A DNA stretch of 64,000 nt from Aureococcus anophagefferens (GCF_000186865.1 NW_008705566.1:1977699-2041698); one strand, 5' to 3'. Shown: positions 8,808 to 18,494, numbered from the stretch's first letter. The notes: a model not told the origin generated them from the sequence alone. Translations and numbers: made by a program.

Positions 8808-9965
8808 ATGCGCCTCGGCCTCGCGGCCGCCGCGACGCTCGCCGCGGCGCTCGCCGCGGCGCCGCAGCGCCACGTGCACCACCGCGCGAACGCGACGCAC
8901 GGCCACCACCAGGGCCGCTGCAGCGGCGGCGTCGCCGCGGCGCCCGCGTCCCTCGTCGCCTACAAGCTGCCGGAGACGGGGTCGACCTGGTTCGCCGAGC
9001 TGCTCAACGACTTCAGCGAGGCCGTCGCCGTGCAGCACCAGTGGATCAAGGAGACGTGGGAGCGGCCCGCGTCGGCGACGGCGGCGCGGCGCGGCGAGTT
9101 CCTGCGCCTCGCGGCGCGGTGCGAGACGCACAGGGGCGCGTGCTACGCGGAAAAAAACGCGACCGTGCGCCACGCCTGCCTGCCCGGTCGACCGGTCGAC
9201 GCCGGCGTGCGACGTCGGGCGGCCCGCGAGAAACGCGACGCTCCCGGGCGCCGGCGGCTCAAGGCGACGCGGACGCGGCACCTCGACGCGGCACCGGCGC
9301 CTCCGGAACGGGAAAAAAAACATAATAATGCCTGCTCCTCGTCCCGCGGCGACGGGCGACGGAACGCGACGGTGCGCGGCGTCACCTTCAACCCCGTCGT
9401 CCTCGCCGACCCGAACGCGACGGCCGCCGCGCTCTGCGAGGACGCGGCTCGCGCGCCGAAGCGGCCGCGGCTCCTCGTGGCCTTTTACCGCGCGAACGTC
9501 GTCAAGTCCGCGCTGTCGCACGTCCTGAAGGACCTGGCCAAGAAGAAATCCCCGCGGTGCACGCGCTGCGGCCAGGTCGACCGGTCGAACCCGGCGTGCG
9601 ACGTCGGGCGGCCCGCGATTAACGCGAGCTTCCTGCTGGAGCTGGCCGTGGAAAAGCGCGCGGCGACGTTGGACCTGCTGGCGCTCGCGCGCGCGAGCTG
9701 CTGGCCGACGGCGGTCGCGCGCTACGAGGACCTGCAGGCCGACGCTCCCGGGACGCTCGCCGCGCTCTTCGCGCCCCTCGGCGTCGCCGGGCGCGCGCCG
9801 CGGCGGCGGCGCCTCGCGGCGCAGACGAGCCGCGAGGACGTCGCGGGCCGCGTCGCGAACAAGGACGAGCTCGTCGCCTACTTCGATGCACGCGCGTCGC
9901 CGTGCCTCCGGCGCATGCTCAACAGCAGCGCCGTCGACGCGTTCGCGGACTGCTGGCCGTCTTAA
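8808..9965 (+). CDS. Secreted or Golgi sulfotransferase-like protein
   Basis: 385 residues from the ATG at 8808, with a signal peptide or anchor (MRLGLAAAATLAAALAAAP). The PAPS 5'-phosphosulfate loop is seen as YKLPETGSTWFAELL at about 52-66, and a 3'-phosphate-type motif as YRANVVKSALSH from Tyr227. Sulfotransferases of this kind move sulfate from PAPS to carbohydrate or protein in the Golgi. The middle (about 9187-9345) is odd: about 54 bp is duplicated, out of frame, from 9576-9629, and the frame then reads a basic low-complexity stretch (EREKKHNNAC). That segment may hold an unrecognised intron or frameshift. The stop is 8 bp from the convergent FKBP gene. Confidence 0.72.
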   Translation: MRLGLAAAATLAAALAAAPQRHVHHRANATHGHHQGRCSGGVAAAPASLVAYKLPETGSTWFAELLNDFSEAVAVQHQWIKETWERPASATAARRGEFLRLAARCETHRGACYAEKNATVRHACLPGRPVDAGVRRRAAREKRDAPGRRRLKATRTRHLDAAPAPPEREKKHNNACSSSRGDGRRNATVRGVTFNPVVLADPNATAAALCEDAARAPKRPRLLVAFYRANVVKSALSHVLKDLAKKKSPRCTRCGQVDRSNPACDVGRPAINASFLLELAVEKRAATLDLLALARASCWPTAVARYEDLQADAPGTLAALFAPLGVAGRAPRRRRLAAQTSREDVAGRVANKDELVAYFDARASPCLRRMLNSSAVDAFADCWPS

Positions 9966-9973
9966 CCGCGCCC

Positions 9974-10711
9974 CTAGAGGACCAGGCCGCCGACGCCGCC
10001 GGAGAGGACCTTGATGAGCTCGACCTCGAAGCAGATCGTGGCGCCGCCGGGGATCTTGTCGCCGCTGCCCGCGTCGCCGTAGGCGATGTCCGCGGGGATC
10101 GTGAGCTTGGCCGTGCCGCCCTCGGCCATGAGGAGGAGCGCCTCCTGCCAGCCGGCGATGACCTGCTTGACGGCGAACTGCGCGGGCTCGCCCCGGGCCC
10201 GCGAGCTGTCGAAGACCGTGCCGTCGACGAGAGTGCCGACGTAGTGCACCGACACCGTCGACGCGGCCGTCGGCTGCGGGCCCGCGCCCTCCTTGACGTG
10301 CTCGATGACGAGGCCCGACGCCGTGCGCGTCGCGCCCTCGCGCGCCGCGGCCTCCTCCTGGGCCGCGAGGCCCTTGACCTGCTCGTCGGCGACGACCTTG
10401 ACCATGCGGTCCTGCAGCATCGCGTTGATGTCGTTCGCGTTCGCGCGGAGGATGTCCGTCGGGTCCGCGACCTTGTTCGTCAGGTAGTCCTCGATGCCCC
10501 GGAGGATCTGCGGCATCTCCTCCGTCGGGAAGAGCTTGCGGATGTCGCCGAGCTGCGTGGCGACGTTGACGCCCAGAGCGTAGAGCGTCTCGTCCGTGGC
10601 CTCGGCCTTGAGCGGCGCGATTTTGGAGATCAGGCTCTTCGGCGGCGACGCCATGAAGGCGACGCTCACCCGCAGCGACAGGAGCAGGGCCAGCGAGTTA
10701 CAGGCGACCAT
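9974..10711 (-). CDS. FKBP-type peptidyl-prolyl isomerase, possibly plastid-targeted
   Basis: 245 residues from the ATG at 10711; the open frame goes on to a GTG at 10747. The N-terminus is a signal-peptide-like segment (MVACNSLALLLSLRVSVAF) followed by MASPPKSLISK. A Phe at the cleavage point followed by a Ser/Lys-rich stretch resembles the bipartite ASAFAP-type pre-sequence of secondary plastids, so import into the plastid or its membranes is a reasonable inference. A helical segment (about 40-120) precedes the FKBP fold, which includes VSVHYVGTLVDGTVFDSS, GWQEALLLMAEGG, IPADIAYGD and the final FEVELIKVL. The arrangement, dimer-like helices then FKBP, resembles FkpA/Mip-type isomerases. Confidence 0.88.
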   Translation of the reverse strand: MVACNSLALLLSLRVSVAFMASPPKSLISKIAPLKAEATDETLYALGVNVATQLGDIRKLFPTEEMPQILRGIEDYLTNKVADPTDILRANANDINAMLQDRMVKVVADEQVKGLAAQEEAAAREGATRTASGLVIEHVKEGAGPQPTAASTVSVHYVGTLVDGTVFDSSRARGEPAQFAVKQVIAGWQEALLLMAEGGTAKLTIPADIAYGDAGSGDKIPGGATICFEVELIKVLSGGVGGLVL

Positions 10712-10930
10712 TGCTGCTTGCACCAGCACACGAGGCCAGAGCTTCACGCATGCACGATAATCGGCGAGGATCGATCAGTGCAAGGTGCCGCTTGTTGCTG
10801 TCCAAAGGCTGCCTTGTCATCATGGAACCGCATTGAAACCAGCCGAAAGACACCATCCGCGACGGGGTTCGTCCAGTAGTAGCGGTCGGGGAAGGGCTGC
10901 GCGAGGCCCCCGCGCGTACTCGCCGTCGCA

Positions 10931-12982
10931 ATGGTCGCCGGCGAGGCGACGGACCCGCTGCCCTACACGTCCATCATGCAGCTCGGCGGCTGGCCTCTGG
11001 AGCTCGCCCCTTATTGTTGCGTCCAGCTCACGCCCCCACCCCCGAAGAAGCGCGCCTGGACGCTGGCGGTCTGGCGCGTGAACAAGGCGCCCGCGGGCCT
11101 CCGGCCGACGCCCGGCGCCGACGACGCGGTGGAGATTTCCGGCGAGGTCGTCGCGGCGGCGGTGTACGCGGCGCGCTACGAGCGGGGCCTCTACCGCGCG
11201 GACGCGGAGATCACCGTCGAGGGCGGCGCGGGCGACACGCCCTTCAAGCTCTGGTTCCCGCGGGAGGCGGCGCTCCGCGCGCGCTGGGAGGCGGCGCTCG
11301 CGCTGTTCGGCGCCGCGGCGCCCGCGGACGCGCCGCCGCCGCCGCCGTACTGGATCGAGGACGTCGCGCGGAAGCTCGCCGAGGACGCGCTGCCCGCGGG
11401 CTGGAGCTGCTTCCGCGACCCGTCGAGCGGGAGCGACTACTTCGTGTCGGACGACGGCGAGACGACGTGGACGCGCCCGCTCACCGAGGACGTCGGCGCC
11501 GCGGCGAAGGCGCCGCCGCCCGCGACGTCGCTCGCCGTCGCCTGGCTGTTGCAGAAGGCGCTCGGCGACGAGGTCGACGCCATGCTCGACGAGGCCTCCG
11601 ACGACGCGGCCAAGGACGCGGGCGCGCCCGTGCTCCGGGGCCTGCTCGGGGCGCTGAAGCGCTGCCCGCTCGTCGCGTCGGACGACTGGCCGAAGGTCGT
11701 CGACGATCTGTGCGCGCAGATGCCCAGGCTGCTGGCCAAGGCCGAGGCCCTCGAGGCGGGGCCCGGCGGCGCGGGCCTGCCGGAGGAGCGCGGCGCGCGC
11801 TACCACCTCCTCCAGGGCGCGGCCCAGCCCCTCTTCTACCTCAGCGCGGGCGAGCGCGCCGCGGCCGACGCCGGCGACTCGTACGAGGCGCGGCTCCAGG
11901 CGCGGTGCCGCGGCGCGGCCGGCGAGCTCGCGCCCGACGTCGTCTTCGACGCGATCACGGCGTCGCCGGACGCGTCGGACCTGCCGGACGTGCTCCGGTG
12001 CGTCCTCGACGCCGCGAAGCCCCTCGTGGTCCTCCGCCTCGGCCGCAAGCTGCGGCCGCGGACGGAGCGGCTCCGCGCCGCGCGCGGCGCCTTCGACGCC
12101 TTCCCGCGGCGCACGGTCGTCGCCGCGCTGCGCGTCGGCGCGTTCCCCTCGTCGCCGTCCTTCGTCCAGGGCCTCGTGGAGCTCATGGTCAAGACGAAGC
12201 TCACGCGGTCCGTCTACGGCTCCTACACGGAGACGATCGCGCAGAGCTCCGTGCGCGCGTCGCTCGGCCTCGACGACCTCAAGCCGTGCGAGGGTCTAGC
12301 GCCGGACACGGCGGCCGAAGTCGCCGGCGCGACGGACGCGGCGCTGGAGACGCTCGCGGCGGAGTGCGAGGAACACGAGCGCGACGCCGTCGAGCGCGCG
12401 TGCGCGCTCGAGGGCTACCGGCGCAAGGCCGAGGCGCTCGTCGCGGCGTACGGGGACGAGGACTATGTGGATCTGGTCTGCACGCTGCACCCGGCCCTCT
12501 TCGAGCCCGTCGCGCAGATTTTGACGGACGCGTCCGTGCGCGCCGCGGACGCGGTCGAGGACCTTCTGACGAACTGGGGCGCGGCCCTCGACGACGCGAC
12601 CGACGACTACGTGACGGCGCTGGACCGCGTGATCCTGCTGGAGCAGCGCATCTCGAAGATGCTCGACGCGGCGCTGGGCCTCGTGCACCGCGCGGCGCGC
12701 CGGGACCGGGGCCGCTGGGACGACTCCGTGAAGTGGATCTTGGGCTTGGTGCACGCGTTCCAGCTCGATCTGGACGCGGACGTCGACGACTGCGCCGACG
12801 ACTTAGCGGCCCTGGAGCGGGCCCACGGCGCCTGCGAGGGCGACCTGAGCCTGCTGGGCGCCGTCGACTGCCCGGGCCTCCGCGCGAAGCTGCCGGGCTT
12901 CGTCGCCGAGCTCCGGGCGAGCTGGAGCGCCCGGAGCGCCGCGGCGCGCGCGCGCGAGGCCGACGACTACATCGCCACCTAG
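10931..12982 (+). CDS. WW-domain protein with PH-like N-terminus, function unknown
   Basis: 683 residues, starting at the ATG at 10931 (a second in-frame ATG at 10976 is possible). Residues about 40-127 look like a pleckstrin-homology-type barrel ending in a Trp-containing helix (FPREAALRARWEAALALFG). Residues 155-183 form a WW domain (LPAGWSCFRDPSSGSDYFVS, then TTWTRP) that would bind proline-rich peptides. The remaining 500 residues are helical and Ala/Asp/Glu-rich with no family I recognise. No signal peptide. The stop codon TAG (12980-12982) directly abuts the stop of the convergent channel gene (12983). Confidence 0.7.
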   Translation: MVAGEATDPLPYTSIMQLGGWPLELAPYCCVQLTPPPPKKRAWTLAVWRVNKAPAGLRPTPGADDAVEISGEVVAAAVYAARYERGLYRADAEITVEGGAGDTPFKLWFPREAALRARWEAALALFGAAAPADAPPPPPYWIEDVARKLAEDALPAGWSCFRDPSSGSDYFVSDDGETTWTRPLTEDVGAAAKAPPPATSLAVAWLLQKALGDEVDAMLDEASDDAAKDAGAPVLRGLLGALKRCPLVASDDWPKVVDDLCAQMPRLLAKAEALEAGPGGAGLPEERGARYHLLQGAAQPLFYLSAGERAAADAGDSYEARLQARCRGAAGELAPDVVFDAITASPDASDLPDVLRCVLDAAKPLVVLRLGRKLRPRTERLRAARGAFDAFPRRTVVAALRVGAFPSSPSFVQGLVELMVKTKLTRSVYGSYTETIAQSSVRASLGLDDLKPCEGLAPDTAAEVAGATDAALETLAAECEEHERDAVERACALEGYRRKAEALVAAYGDEDYVDLVCTLHPALFEPVAQILTDASVRAADAVEDLLTNWGAALDDATDDYVTALDRVILLEQRISKMLDAALGLVHRAARRDRGRWDDSVKWILGLVHAFQLDLDADVDDCADDLAALERAHGACEGDLSLLGAVDCPGLRAKLPGFVAELRASWSARSAAARAREADDYIAT

Positions 12983-15115
12983 TTACTGGGCCCCGAGCTC
13001 CACGCGCGTCCGGTCGCGGCGCGCGCGGTCGAGGACGGCCTGCCGCAGCGCCGCGAGCTGGCCCGCCTGCGCGGCGATGACCTGCTCGAGGTCGCCGATC
13101 TGGTCCACGAGGGCCGCGTCGACGGTCTGTTTGCCCGGCCCCGGCTGCGGGTCGCCGCCGGGCCCGACGGGCGACGGCGCCGCGCGGACCATGGGGCTGT
13201 TCAAATCGGAGACGTCGGAGAAGTCGTCGTCGTCCGCGCGCGCGAGGCTCGAGTGCACGAGCCCCGCGGACCGGATCTCCGCGAGCGCGCTCTTCGAGAA
13301 GCCCTCGGCGTCGGCGACGGCGGCGCCCTTGAGGGGCGCCAGCGGCGCGTCGCCCTTCGCCTCGCCCCTCCGCTTCTCCTCGCGGCGCCGCTCCTCGCGC
13401 TCGTCCGCGTAGTTCATGGCCCAGAGCTCCAGCGCCATGCGCACGACCTGCCAGCGGCTCGCGCCGCGGATGCGCCGCAGCTCCTCGGGGAAGTCCAGCA
13501 GGATCGCGTTGAGCGCCGACTGCGACAGCATCAAGACCTCGACGTACGTGATGGCCACGGAGACGACGCGCCGCTTCGAGCCGCGCCACTTGTGCGTCTT
13601 CTTGGACGGGAGCAAAAAGTCCAAACCCCAGATCTCGCCGTGCGTGAGCACCTTGCTTTTCCGGATCGCGACGCCCGACGTCAGGACGTACAACGCGTTC
13701 GGCGAGTCGATGGGCTCGAGCGGCGCGTAGAGGATGGGCTCCAAACAAACGGACAGCTCGCGCTTGAACTCGTGGGACGTGTCCGCGAGGTACCAGACGG
13801 CGTCGAGCCACTTGCCGCACTTCGCGGCCGCGACCTCGCCCCGCAGCTGGCTCGACATCGTCCGCTCGAGCACGCGGTGGTTCCGCGCGCGCATGATGCT
13901 TCGCTTCTTGACGAAGTAGGTGCGCACGCGCCGGCACATCTCCGGCGGGAGCTGCCGGTCCCGGAGCATGTAGTTGACGTCGTCCATGGTCTGGCGGAAC
14001 TGCGCGCCGTGCTTGTCCATGCCCGCGACGATCGTGCAGAATTTCCCGATCATGAAGGCCCAGAGCAGCGCGCTGTACATCATGCAGACGATGCAGACGG
14101 CGTACTCCGTCTCGTTCACGGGGATGATGTCGCCGTAGCCCGTGCCCGTGAGCGTGTAGACCGCGAAGTAGAGCGCGGGGAAGTAGCGGTCCGCGATCTT
14201 CCGGTAGTTTTGGCACGCGAGCTCGCCCGCGGGCACGGCGACGAACGCGCCGTTCACGTATTCGACGCCCGGCGTAGAGCCCATCCACATGCACGACGAC
14301 GGCTTGTTCCGCTCCAAGGCGTCGAGCCACGAGAAGACGGGCTTCGTGTCGACGCCGACGGCCTCGTGGGACGCGACCATGCCCCAGATGCAGGCGATCC
14401 AGTGCACGGACAACAGCAGAAAGAAGGCGAACTGGCAGAGGGCGAGCACGGCGTAGTTCACCGTCACGCGCTGCATGTAGCGCTGGAAGATGGCCTTGAT
14501 CCGCCCGAGGCGCGCGACCCGTATCAGCCGGATCAGGCGCAGCATCTTCAGGATGCCGCCCCCCGTCGTCATGACGATGAGGTCGTAGGGGATGGCGGCC
14601 AGAAAGTCCAGGATGAAGAAGCCCCGCACGTAGTTCCAGAAGATGCGCCGGTGGTTCTTGCAGAGCCGGCCGCCGTGCTTCGGATCTCTAAAGGGGATGA
14701 AGAACGTCTGGACCATGTCCACGGAGAAGGCCGCGTCGACGGCGCGGTTGAAGAAGAACCAGCGCGCCTTCGTGCCCTGCGACGTCGCCTCGCCGATGGT
14801 CTCCGGCGCGAAGCGCACGAACGCGACCTCGAACGGCGTCGCGACTGCCGTGAGCAATAGCGCGACGAGCGCGGCCATGTCCCAGCAGTGCATGTAGCGG
14901 CCCTTCGGGTTGATGATCAGCGACGAACGGCAGCAGAGGAGGCCCGTCTCCTGGTGCGCCAACAGGTCCTTGTAGTACTGCACGTCCTGGGCGTAGTCCT
15001 CCCGGATCGTCGCCGGCTCGAGCGTTTTGGTCGCCGCCTCCGGCGCGGCGCCGTCGTCGTCGACGGGGTGGACCTGCAGCTTCTTCGCGAACGGGCTGTA
15101 CTTCTTCTGCGCCAT
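12983..15115 (-). CDS. Voltage-gated potassium channel, EAG/CNBD type
   Basis: 710 residues from the ATG at 15115 (MAQKKYSPFAKK); the longer frame upstream has only a GTG. Six membrane segments lie between about 75 and 365. S4 carries regularly spaced arginines (LKMLRLIRLIRVARLGRIK, 189-207). The pore has the K+ filter TLTGTGYGD at 321-329. S6 is followed by a C-linker and a cyclic-nucleotide-binding-homology domain (YVLTSGVAIRKS, HGEIWGLDFLL). The C-terminus ends in a helical, probably coiled-coil segment (DQIGDLEQVIAAQAGQLAAL) likely to help tetramer assembly. The filter predicts K+ selectivity. Whether nucleotides bind is uncertain because the domain is divergent. Confidence 0.93.
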   Translation of the reverse strand: MAQKKYSPFAKKLQVHPVDDDGAAPEAATKTLEPATIREDYAQDVQYYKDLLAHQETGLLCCRSSLIINPKGRYMHCWDMAALVALLLTAVATPFEVAFVRFAPETIGEATSQGTKARWFFFNRAVDAAFSVDMVQTFFIPFRDPKHGGRLCKNHRRIFWNYVRGFFILDFLAAIPYDLIVMTTGGGILKMLRLIRLIRVARLGRIKAIFQRYMQRVTVNYAVLALCQFAFFLLLSVHWIACIWGMVASHEAVGVDTKPVFSWLDALERNKPSSCMWMGSTPGVEYVNGAFVAVPAGELACQNYRKIADRYFPALYFAVYTLTGTGYGDIIPVNETEYAVCIVCMMYSALLWAFMIGKFCTIVAGMDKHGAQFRQTMDDVNYMLRDRQLPPEMCRRVRTYFVKKRSIMRARNHRVLERTMSSQLRGEVAAAKCGKWLDAVWYLADTSHEFKRELSVCLEPILYAPLEPIDSPNALYVLTSGVAIRKSKVLTHGEIWGLDFLLPSKKTHKWRGSKRRVVSVAITYVEVLMLSQSALNAILLDFPEELRRIRGASRWQVVRMALELWAMNYADEREERRREEKRRGEAKGDAPLAPLKGAAVADAEGFSKSALAEIRSAGLVHSSLARADDDDFSDVSDLNSPMVRAAPSPVGPGGDPQPGPGKQTVDAALVDQIGDLEQVIAAQAGQLAALRQAVLDRARRDRTRVELGAQ

Positions 15116-15300
15116 CGCTCCGCACCGGCGCGCGGCCCGGCGGCCGACGCCGGCCGCGCTGCGGGCTGCCTCGGTGCGGCGCTCAACAAACTTGCAGTAA
15201 AATTTATCGTCAGCTCTAACGGATCGCCGAACGGAGCTCACACAGCCCGTGCGCCCTGTGGACGCTGGTCGAGCCGCGCGCGCCGCACCTGCCGAGCCCG

Positions 15301-16005
15301 ATGGCCGTGCGTCCCGCGGCGGCCCTGGGCGCCACGGCGGCCCTGGGCTTCTCCTACTGGCTCTACCGGCGCCTCTGCGCGAAGACGGACGCGTCGGAGG
15401 CCGTCGTCCACCTCGCCGTCGTCTTCTCGGGCAAGCGCAAGAGCGGCAAGGACTACTGCTCCGACAAGCTGCTGGCCCTCGTCGGCGAGTCCATCGCGGA
15501 GATCGGGTCCGTGTCGGCGCCGCTGAAGCGCGCCTACGCCGAGGAGCACGGCCTCGACTACGCCGAGCTCCTGACCGCGAGCGCGTACAAGGAGAAGCAC
15601 CGGAAGCCCATGATCGCCTGGGGCGAGGCGCGGAGGCACGCGGACCCGGGCTTCTTCGCGCGTAAGGTCCTGGACGCGGCGACGCGGCCCGTGCTCATCG
15701 TCTCCGACGCGCGGCGGCCCGGCGACGTCGACTTCTTCCTGAAGCGCGTGAAGACCGTCGTCCGCGTCCGGGTTTCGGCCTCCGAGGCGACGCGCGCGGC
15801 GCGCGGCTGGGCCTTCGCCGCGGGCGTCGACGACGCCGAGTCCGAGTGCGGGCTCGACGACTACGCGCCCTGGGAGTTCGTCGTCGCCAACGACCCGGGC
15901 AACGGCGCCGCGGTCGACGTGCAGCTCCGGCGCATCGCGACGCTGTGCCGCGACGCCCAGCGGGAGGCGGTTGCCGCCTACCACGCCGCGCCGCGCCGGT
16001 CGTAG
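15301..16005 (+). CDS. PMVK: Phosphomevalonate kinase, animal-type (PMVK fold)
   Basis: 234 residues from the ATG at 15301. After a membrane-like N-terminus (ALGATAALGFSYWLYRR, about 8-24) the protein has the PMVK signature: P-loop FSGKRKSGKDY (42-52), SAPLKRAYAEEHGLDYAELL, YKEKHRKPMIAWGEARR, VSDARRPGDVDFFL, and GVDDAESECGLDDY. These match the animal-type enzyme that makes diphosphomevalonate from phosphomevalonate in the mevalonate pathway, not the GHMP-type kinase of fungi and plants. The hydrophobic N-terminus is unusual for a soluble enzyme and could anchor it to a membrane or act in targeting. The stop lies 5 bp from the convergent EF-hand gene. Confidence 0.9.
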   Translation: MAVRPAAALGATAALGFSYWLYRRLCAKTDASEAVVHLAVVFSGKRKSGKDYCSDKLLALVGESIAEIGSVSAPLKRAYAEEHGLDYAELLTASAYKEKHRKPMIAWGEARRHADPGFFARKVLDAATRPVLIVSDARRPGDVDFFLKRVKTVVRVRVSASEATRAARGWAFAAGVDDAESECGLDDYAPWEFVVANDPGNGAAVDVQLRRIATLCRDAQREAVAAYHAAPRRS

Positions 16006-16010
16006 CACCG

Positions 16011-17009
16011 TTAGGACATGCTCCCCCAGGTGGGCGTCCGGGGGACGTCGATCTCGAGGAGCGTCGCGACCTTCTTGAGGTTGTAGGAGCGGACGGCCTT
16101 GAAGACCTCCTTGGCCTTGCGCACGTCGCCCGCGTTGGGCAGGGCGTCGATCTCCGCCGCGTGGAGGTGCTCGTTCTGGATCGCGAGGCGGACGACGTTT
16201 GCGACGGACGTCATCTCGTAGTGGACGCCGAGGTGCTTCGAGAGGCCGAGCTGGGTCTGCTTCGCGAGCTCGAAGATGAGCTTCTCGCGCGTCGACGCCA
16301 TGGCGCGCTTGTTCTCCATGCGGATCTCGCGCACGTGGTGCTGGAGGAAGGGCTGGTTGACCTCGCGCGCGCGGACCGTGCCCGCGGCCGGGTTCGCCTC
16401 CACGATCGAGGGGCGCGGCGTCGCCTCGCGGCTCGCGTTGGGGTCCTCGGCCTGGTTCTCCGTGCGCATGACGTCGGCGCCGTGCTTGAGGAAGGTCTCG
16501 AACTCGTGCGTCTCGATGGACCCGTTGTCGTTGTAGTCGAGCACCTGGAAGAGCTGCTTGACCATGTCGTTGGACATGCCCGTCGGCGGGATCTTCAACG
16601 TGGTGCGCACGAGGCGCCGCAGCTCGTCGAGCTCGAGCGTGCCCGACGCGTCCTTGTCCGCGTTGCTGAAGAGCATGGACCAGTCGTTGCCGACGGCTTT
16701 CGACGTCGCCTCGTGGAGCTTGCGATGCAACAGGTTGAGGAACTCGGGGTCCATGGTCTTCTTGCGCTTGCGCGTCACCGTCGCTTTCTCCTCTTCTTTG
16801 ATCCAGAAGGCGGGCAGCGACCGCCCGACGGGCGGCGTGCCGTCGGCGAAGCAGTCGAGCGCGCCGGGCGCATCGTAGCCGACGCCGAGCCGCGGCAGCA
16901 CCGGCGCGCCATGGCCGCTGCTCTGCTTCTCCTCCTCGCCGTGGCCCTGCTTCCCGCTGCGCCCGCTCCGCGCGGACCGCGCCGTGTTTTGGTTGGAAGA
17001 GACGCCCAT
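16011..17009 (-). CDS. EF-hand calcium-binding protein
   Basis: 332 residues. A Ser/Arg/Gly-rich N-terminus has a possible N-myristoylation start (MGVSSNQN). Two canonical EF-hand loops follow: D118-K-D120-A-S122-G-T124 to E129, and D158-Y-N160-D-N162-G-S164 to E169. All coordinating positions are filled, so calcium binding is expected. The C-terminal half is helical without a recognised domain. The protein is probably a calcium sensor, and the partner cannot be named. Confidence 0.85.
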   Translation of the reverse strand: MGVSSNQNTARSARSGRSGKQGHGEEEKQSSGHGAPVLPRLGVGYDAPGALDCFADGTPPVGRSLPAFWIKEEEKATVTRKRKKTMDPEFLNLLHRKLHEATSKAVGNDWSMLFSNADKDASGTLELDELRRLVRTTLKIPPTGMSNDMVKQLFQVLDYNDNGSIETHEFETFLKHGADVMRTENQAEDPNASREATPRPSIVEANPAAGTVRAREVNQPFLQHHVREIRMENKRAMASTREKLIFELAKQTQLGLSKHLGVHYEMTSVANVVRLAIQNEHLHAAEIDALPNAGDVRKAKEVFKAVRSYNLKKVATLLEIDVPRTPTWGSMS

Positions 17010-17081
17010 CGATAACGCGGGCCCGGGTCCGTTTCAAGAAGCTAATGTTAACCCTACAGAGCAAAGCACGATGACGATGGG

Positions 17082-18494
17082 ATGCATATGCATATGCTGC
17101 TCACCTTTTTGATCGTCGCGGTGGCCGCCGCCGCCCCGGGCGACGACGGCGCCGTGCGCGGCCTGCTGGCGCGCTACGTCGCGGAGCACGCGGCGTCGAC
17201 GGAGGCTGTCGTCGCGCGCGTCGCCGCGGACCCCTGCGGCCAGCGCTTCGTGAGCGCCGACTTTTGGGGCCGGGGCCTGGGCAACAGCGCGAACGTGGCG
17301 CTGAACGCGCTCGCCTTCGCCGTCGCGAGCAACCGGACGCTGCTCGTGAGCGACGACAAGAAGTTCCGCGCGGGCTTCTGGCGCTACCTCGGGGCCGTCG
17401 AACGGCGGTGGGCGTCGAAGGAGCCCGTGCTCGCGGCCTTTGGCGCCGCCGGCGGCTGCGAAAAGTGCGGCGGCTGCGGCGCCGACGGCGCCGAGGCCGT
17501 GCGCGACTTCTTCCCCATGTCCGCGCGGTGTTTGAATGAAAACGCGTGCGGCGCGGGCGTCTCGTGGCTGCTCTGCGACGACGCAGCGCTGTCGCGCGGC
17601 GACGCGCCCCTGGTCCACGTGCGGTCCGCCGTGACCTGGCTCGCGCCGCTGCTCCTCGAGAACGCCGCGGCGGCGGGCGAACTCGGCGACCGGCTCCGCG
17701 CGCTCTTCGGCGCGCCCGGCGTCAACGCGTGGGGCCTGCTCTACGACGCGCTCCTGGACCCGCAGCCCGCGCCGGGCGACGGGACCTTCGCCCTGTCGTC
17801 GATTTTAGACGAGACGCTCCCGCGGTCGGGGGACCGCCTCTTCGACGTCGGCGTCCACGTGCGCCATCGGCGGCACCAGCCCCTCGACGCGATCGAAGCG
17901 AACGCCGCGCGCTGCGTGAAGGTGGCGTTGGCGGACGACGCCGGGAGCGGCCGGCGCACGGTCTTCGTCGCCACGGACCTGCCGAGCCGCGTCGAGCGGC
18001 TGTACGACGCCATCCGCGGCGCCGTCGGCGCCGCGGCGGCGGCGCGGCTCGACTTCCGGTGTTTGAACGCGTCGGCGATGCCCCTGAGCCGCCGCGACGC
18101 GCTCAAGAAGGTCGCGCGGACGGACGTCAAGGCCGTGCTCGCCGGGCGCGACTGGGGCGAGCTCGCCCACGAGCGCTGGGCGTCCGTGGCCGACTTTTTG
18201 CTGCTCGCGAACTCGCGGACGACCGTCGGCGCGCTGAGCTCGACGTTCTCGGAGCTCGCGGGCGCCGCGCGCCACCTCGCGTCGAAGACCTTCCTCTACG
18301 ATCCCATCTTCGACGCCAAGGGCAAGGACCGGGTCATGTACAACTGGCCCCACGACGAGGAGTACCTCCAGGACCACTCGGGCCGCTTCAAGTGCCTCCG
18401 CGCGGACGCGCACTGGCCGTTGCCCCAGTACGTCCGCCTCCGGCCCGAGGACGCGCGGGCCTGGGTCGCCCGGGGCGGCTGCCGTACACGTTAG
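17082..18494 (+). CDS. Secreted fucosyltransferase-like glycosyltransferase
   Basis: 470 residues with a signal peptide after MHMHMLLTFLIVAVAAAAP (an alternative start is MHMLL, two codons on). It has a Cys-rich insert (GGCEKCGGCG). Later blocks resemble GDP-fucose transferases: a basic VGVHVRHRRHQP loop, a TVFVATDLPSRVERLYDAI strand-helix, and DFLLLANSRTTVGALSSTFS near the C-terminus. The family assignment rests on these three blocks and is moderate. It would act in the secretory pathway on glycans. The stop codon TAG at 18492-18494 overlaps the stop of the convergent methyltransferase gene. Confidence 0.68.
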   Translation: MHMHMLLTFLIVAVAAAAPGDDGAVRGLLARYVAEHAASTEAVVARVAADPCGQRFVSADFWGRGLGNSANVALNALAFAVASNRTLLVSDDKKFRAGFWRYLGAVERRWASKEPVLAAFGAAGGCEKCGGCGADGAEAVRDFFPMSARCLNENACGAGVSWLLCDDAALSRGDAPLVHVRSAVTWLAPLLLENAAAAGELGDRLRALFGAPGVNAWGLLYDALLDPQPAPGDGTFALSSILDETLPRSGDRLFDVGVHVRHRRHQPLDAIEANAARCVKVALADDAGSGRRTVFVATDLPSRVERLYDAIRGAVGAAAAARLDFRCLNASAMPLSRRDALKKVARTDVKAVLAGRDWGELAHERWASVADFLLLANSRTTVGALSSTFSELAGAARHLASKTFLYDPIFDAKGKDRVMYNWPHDEEYLQDHSGRFKCLRADAHWPLPQYVRLRPEDARAWVARGGCRTR

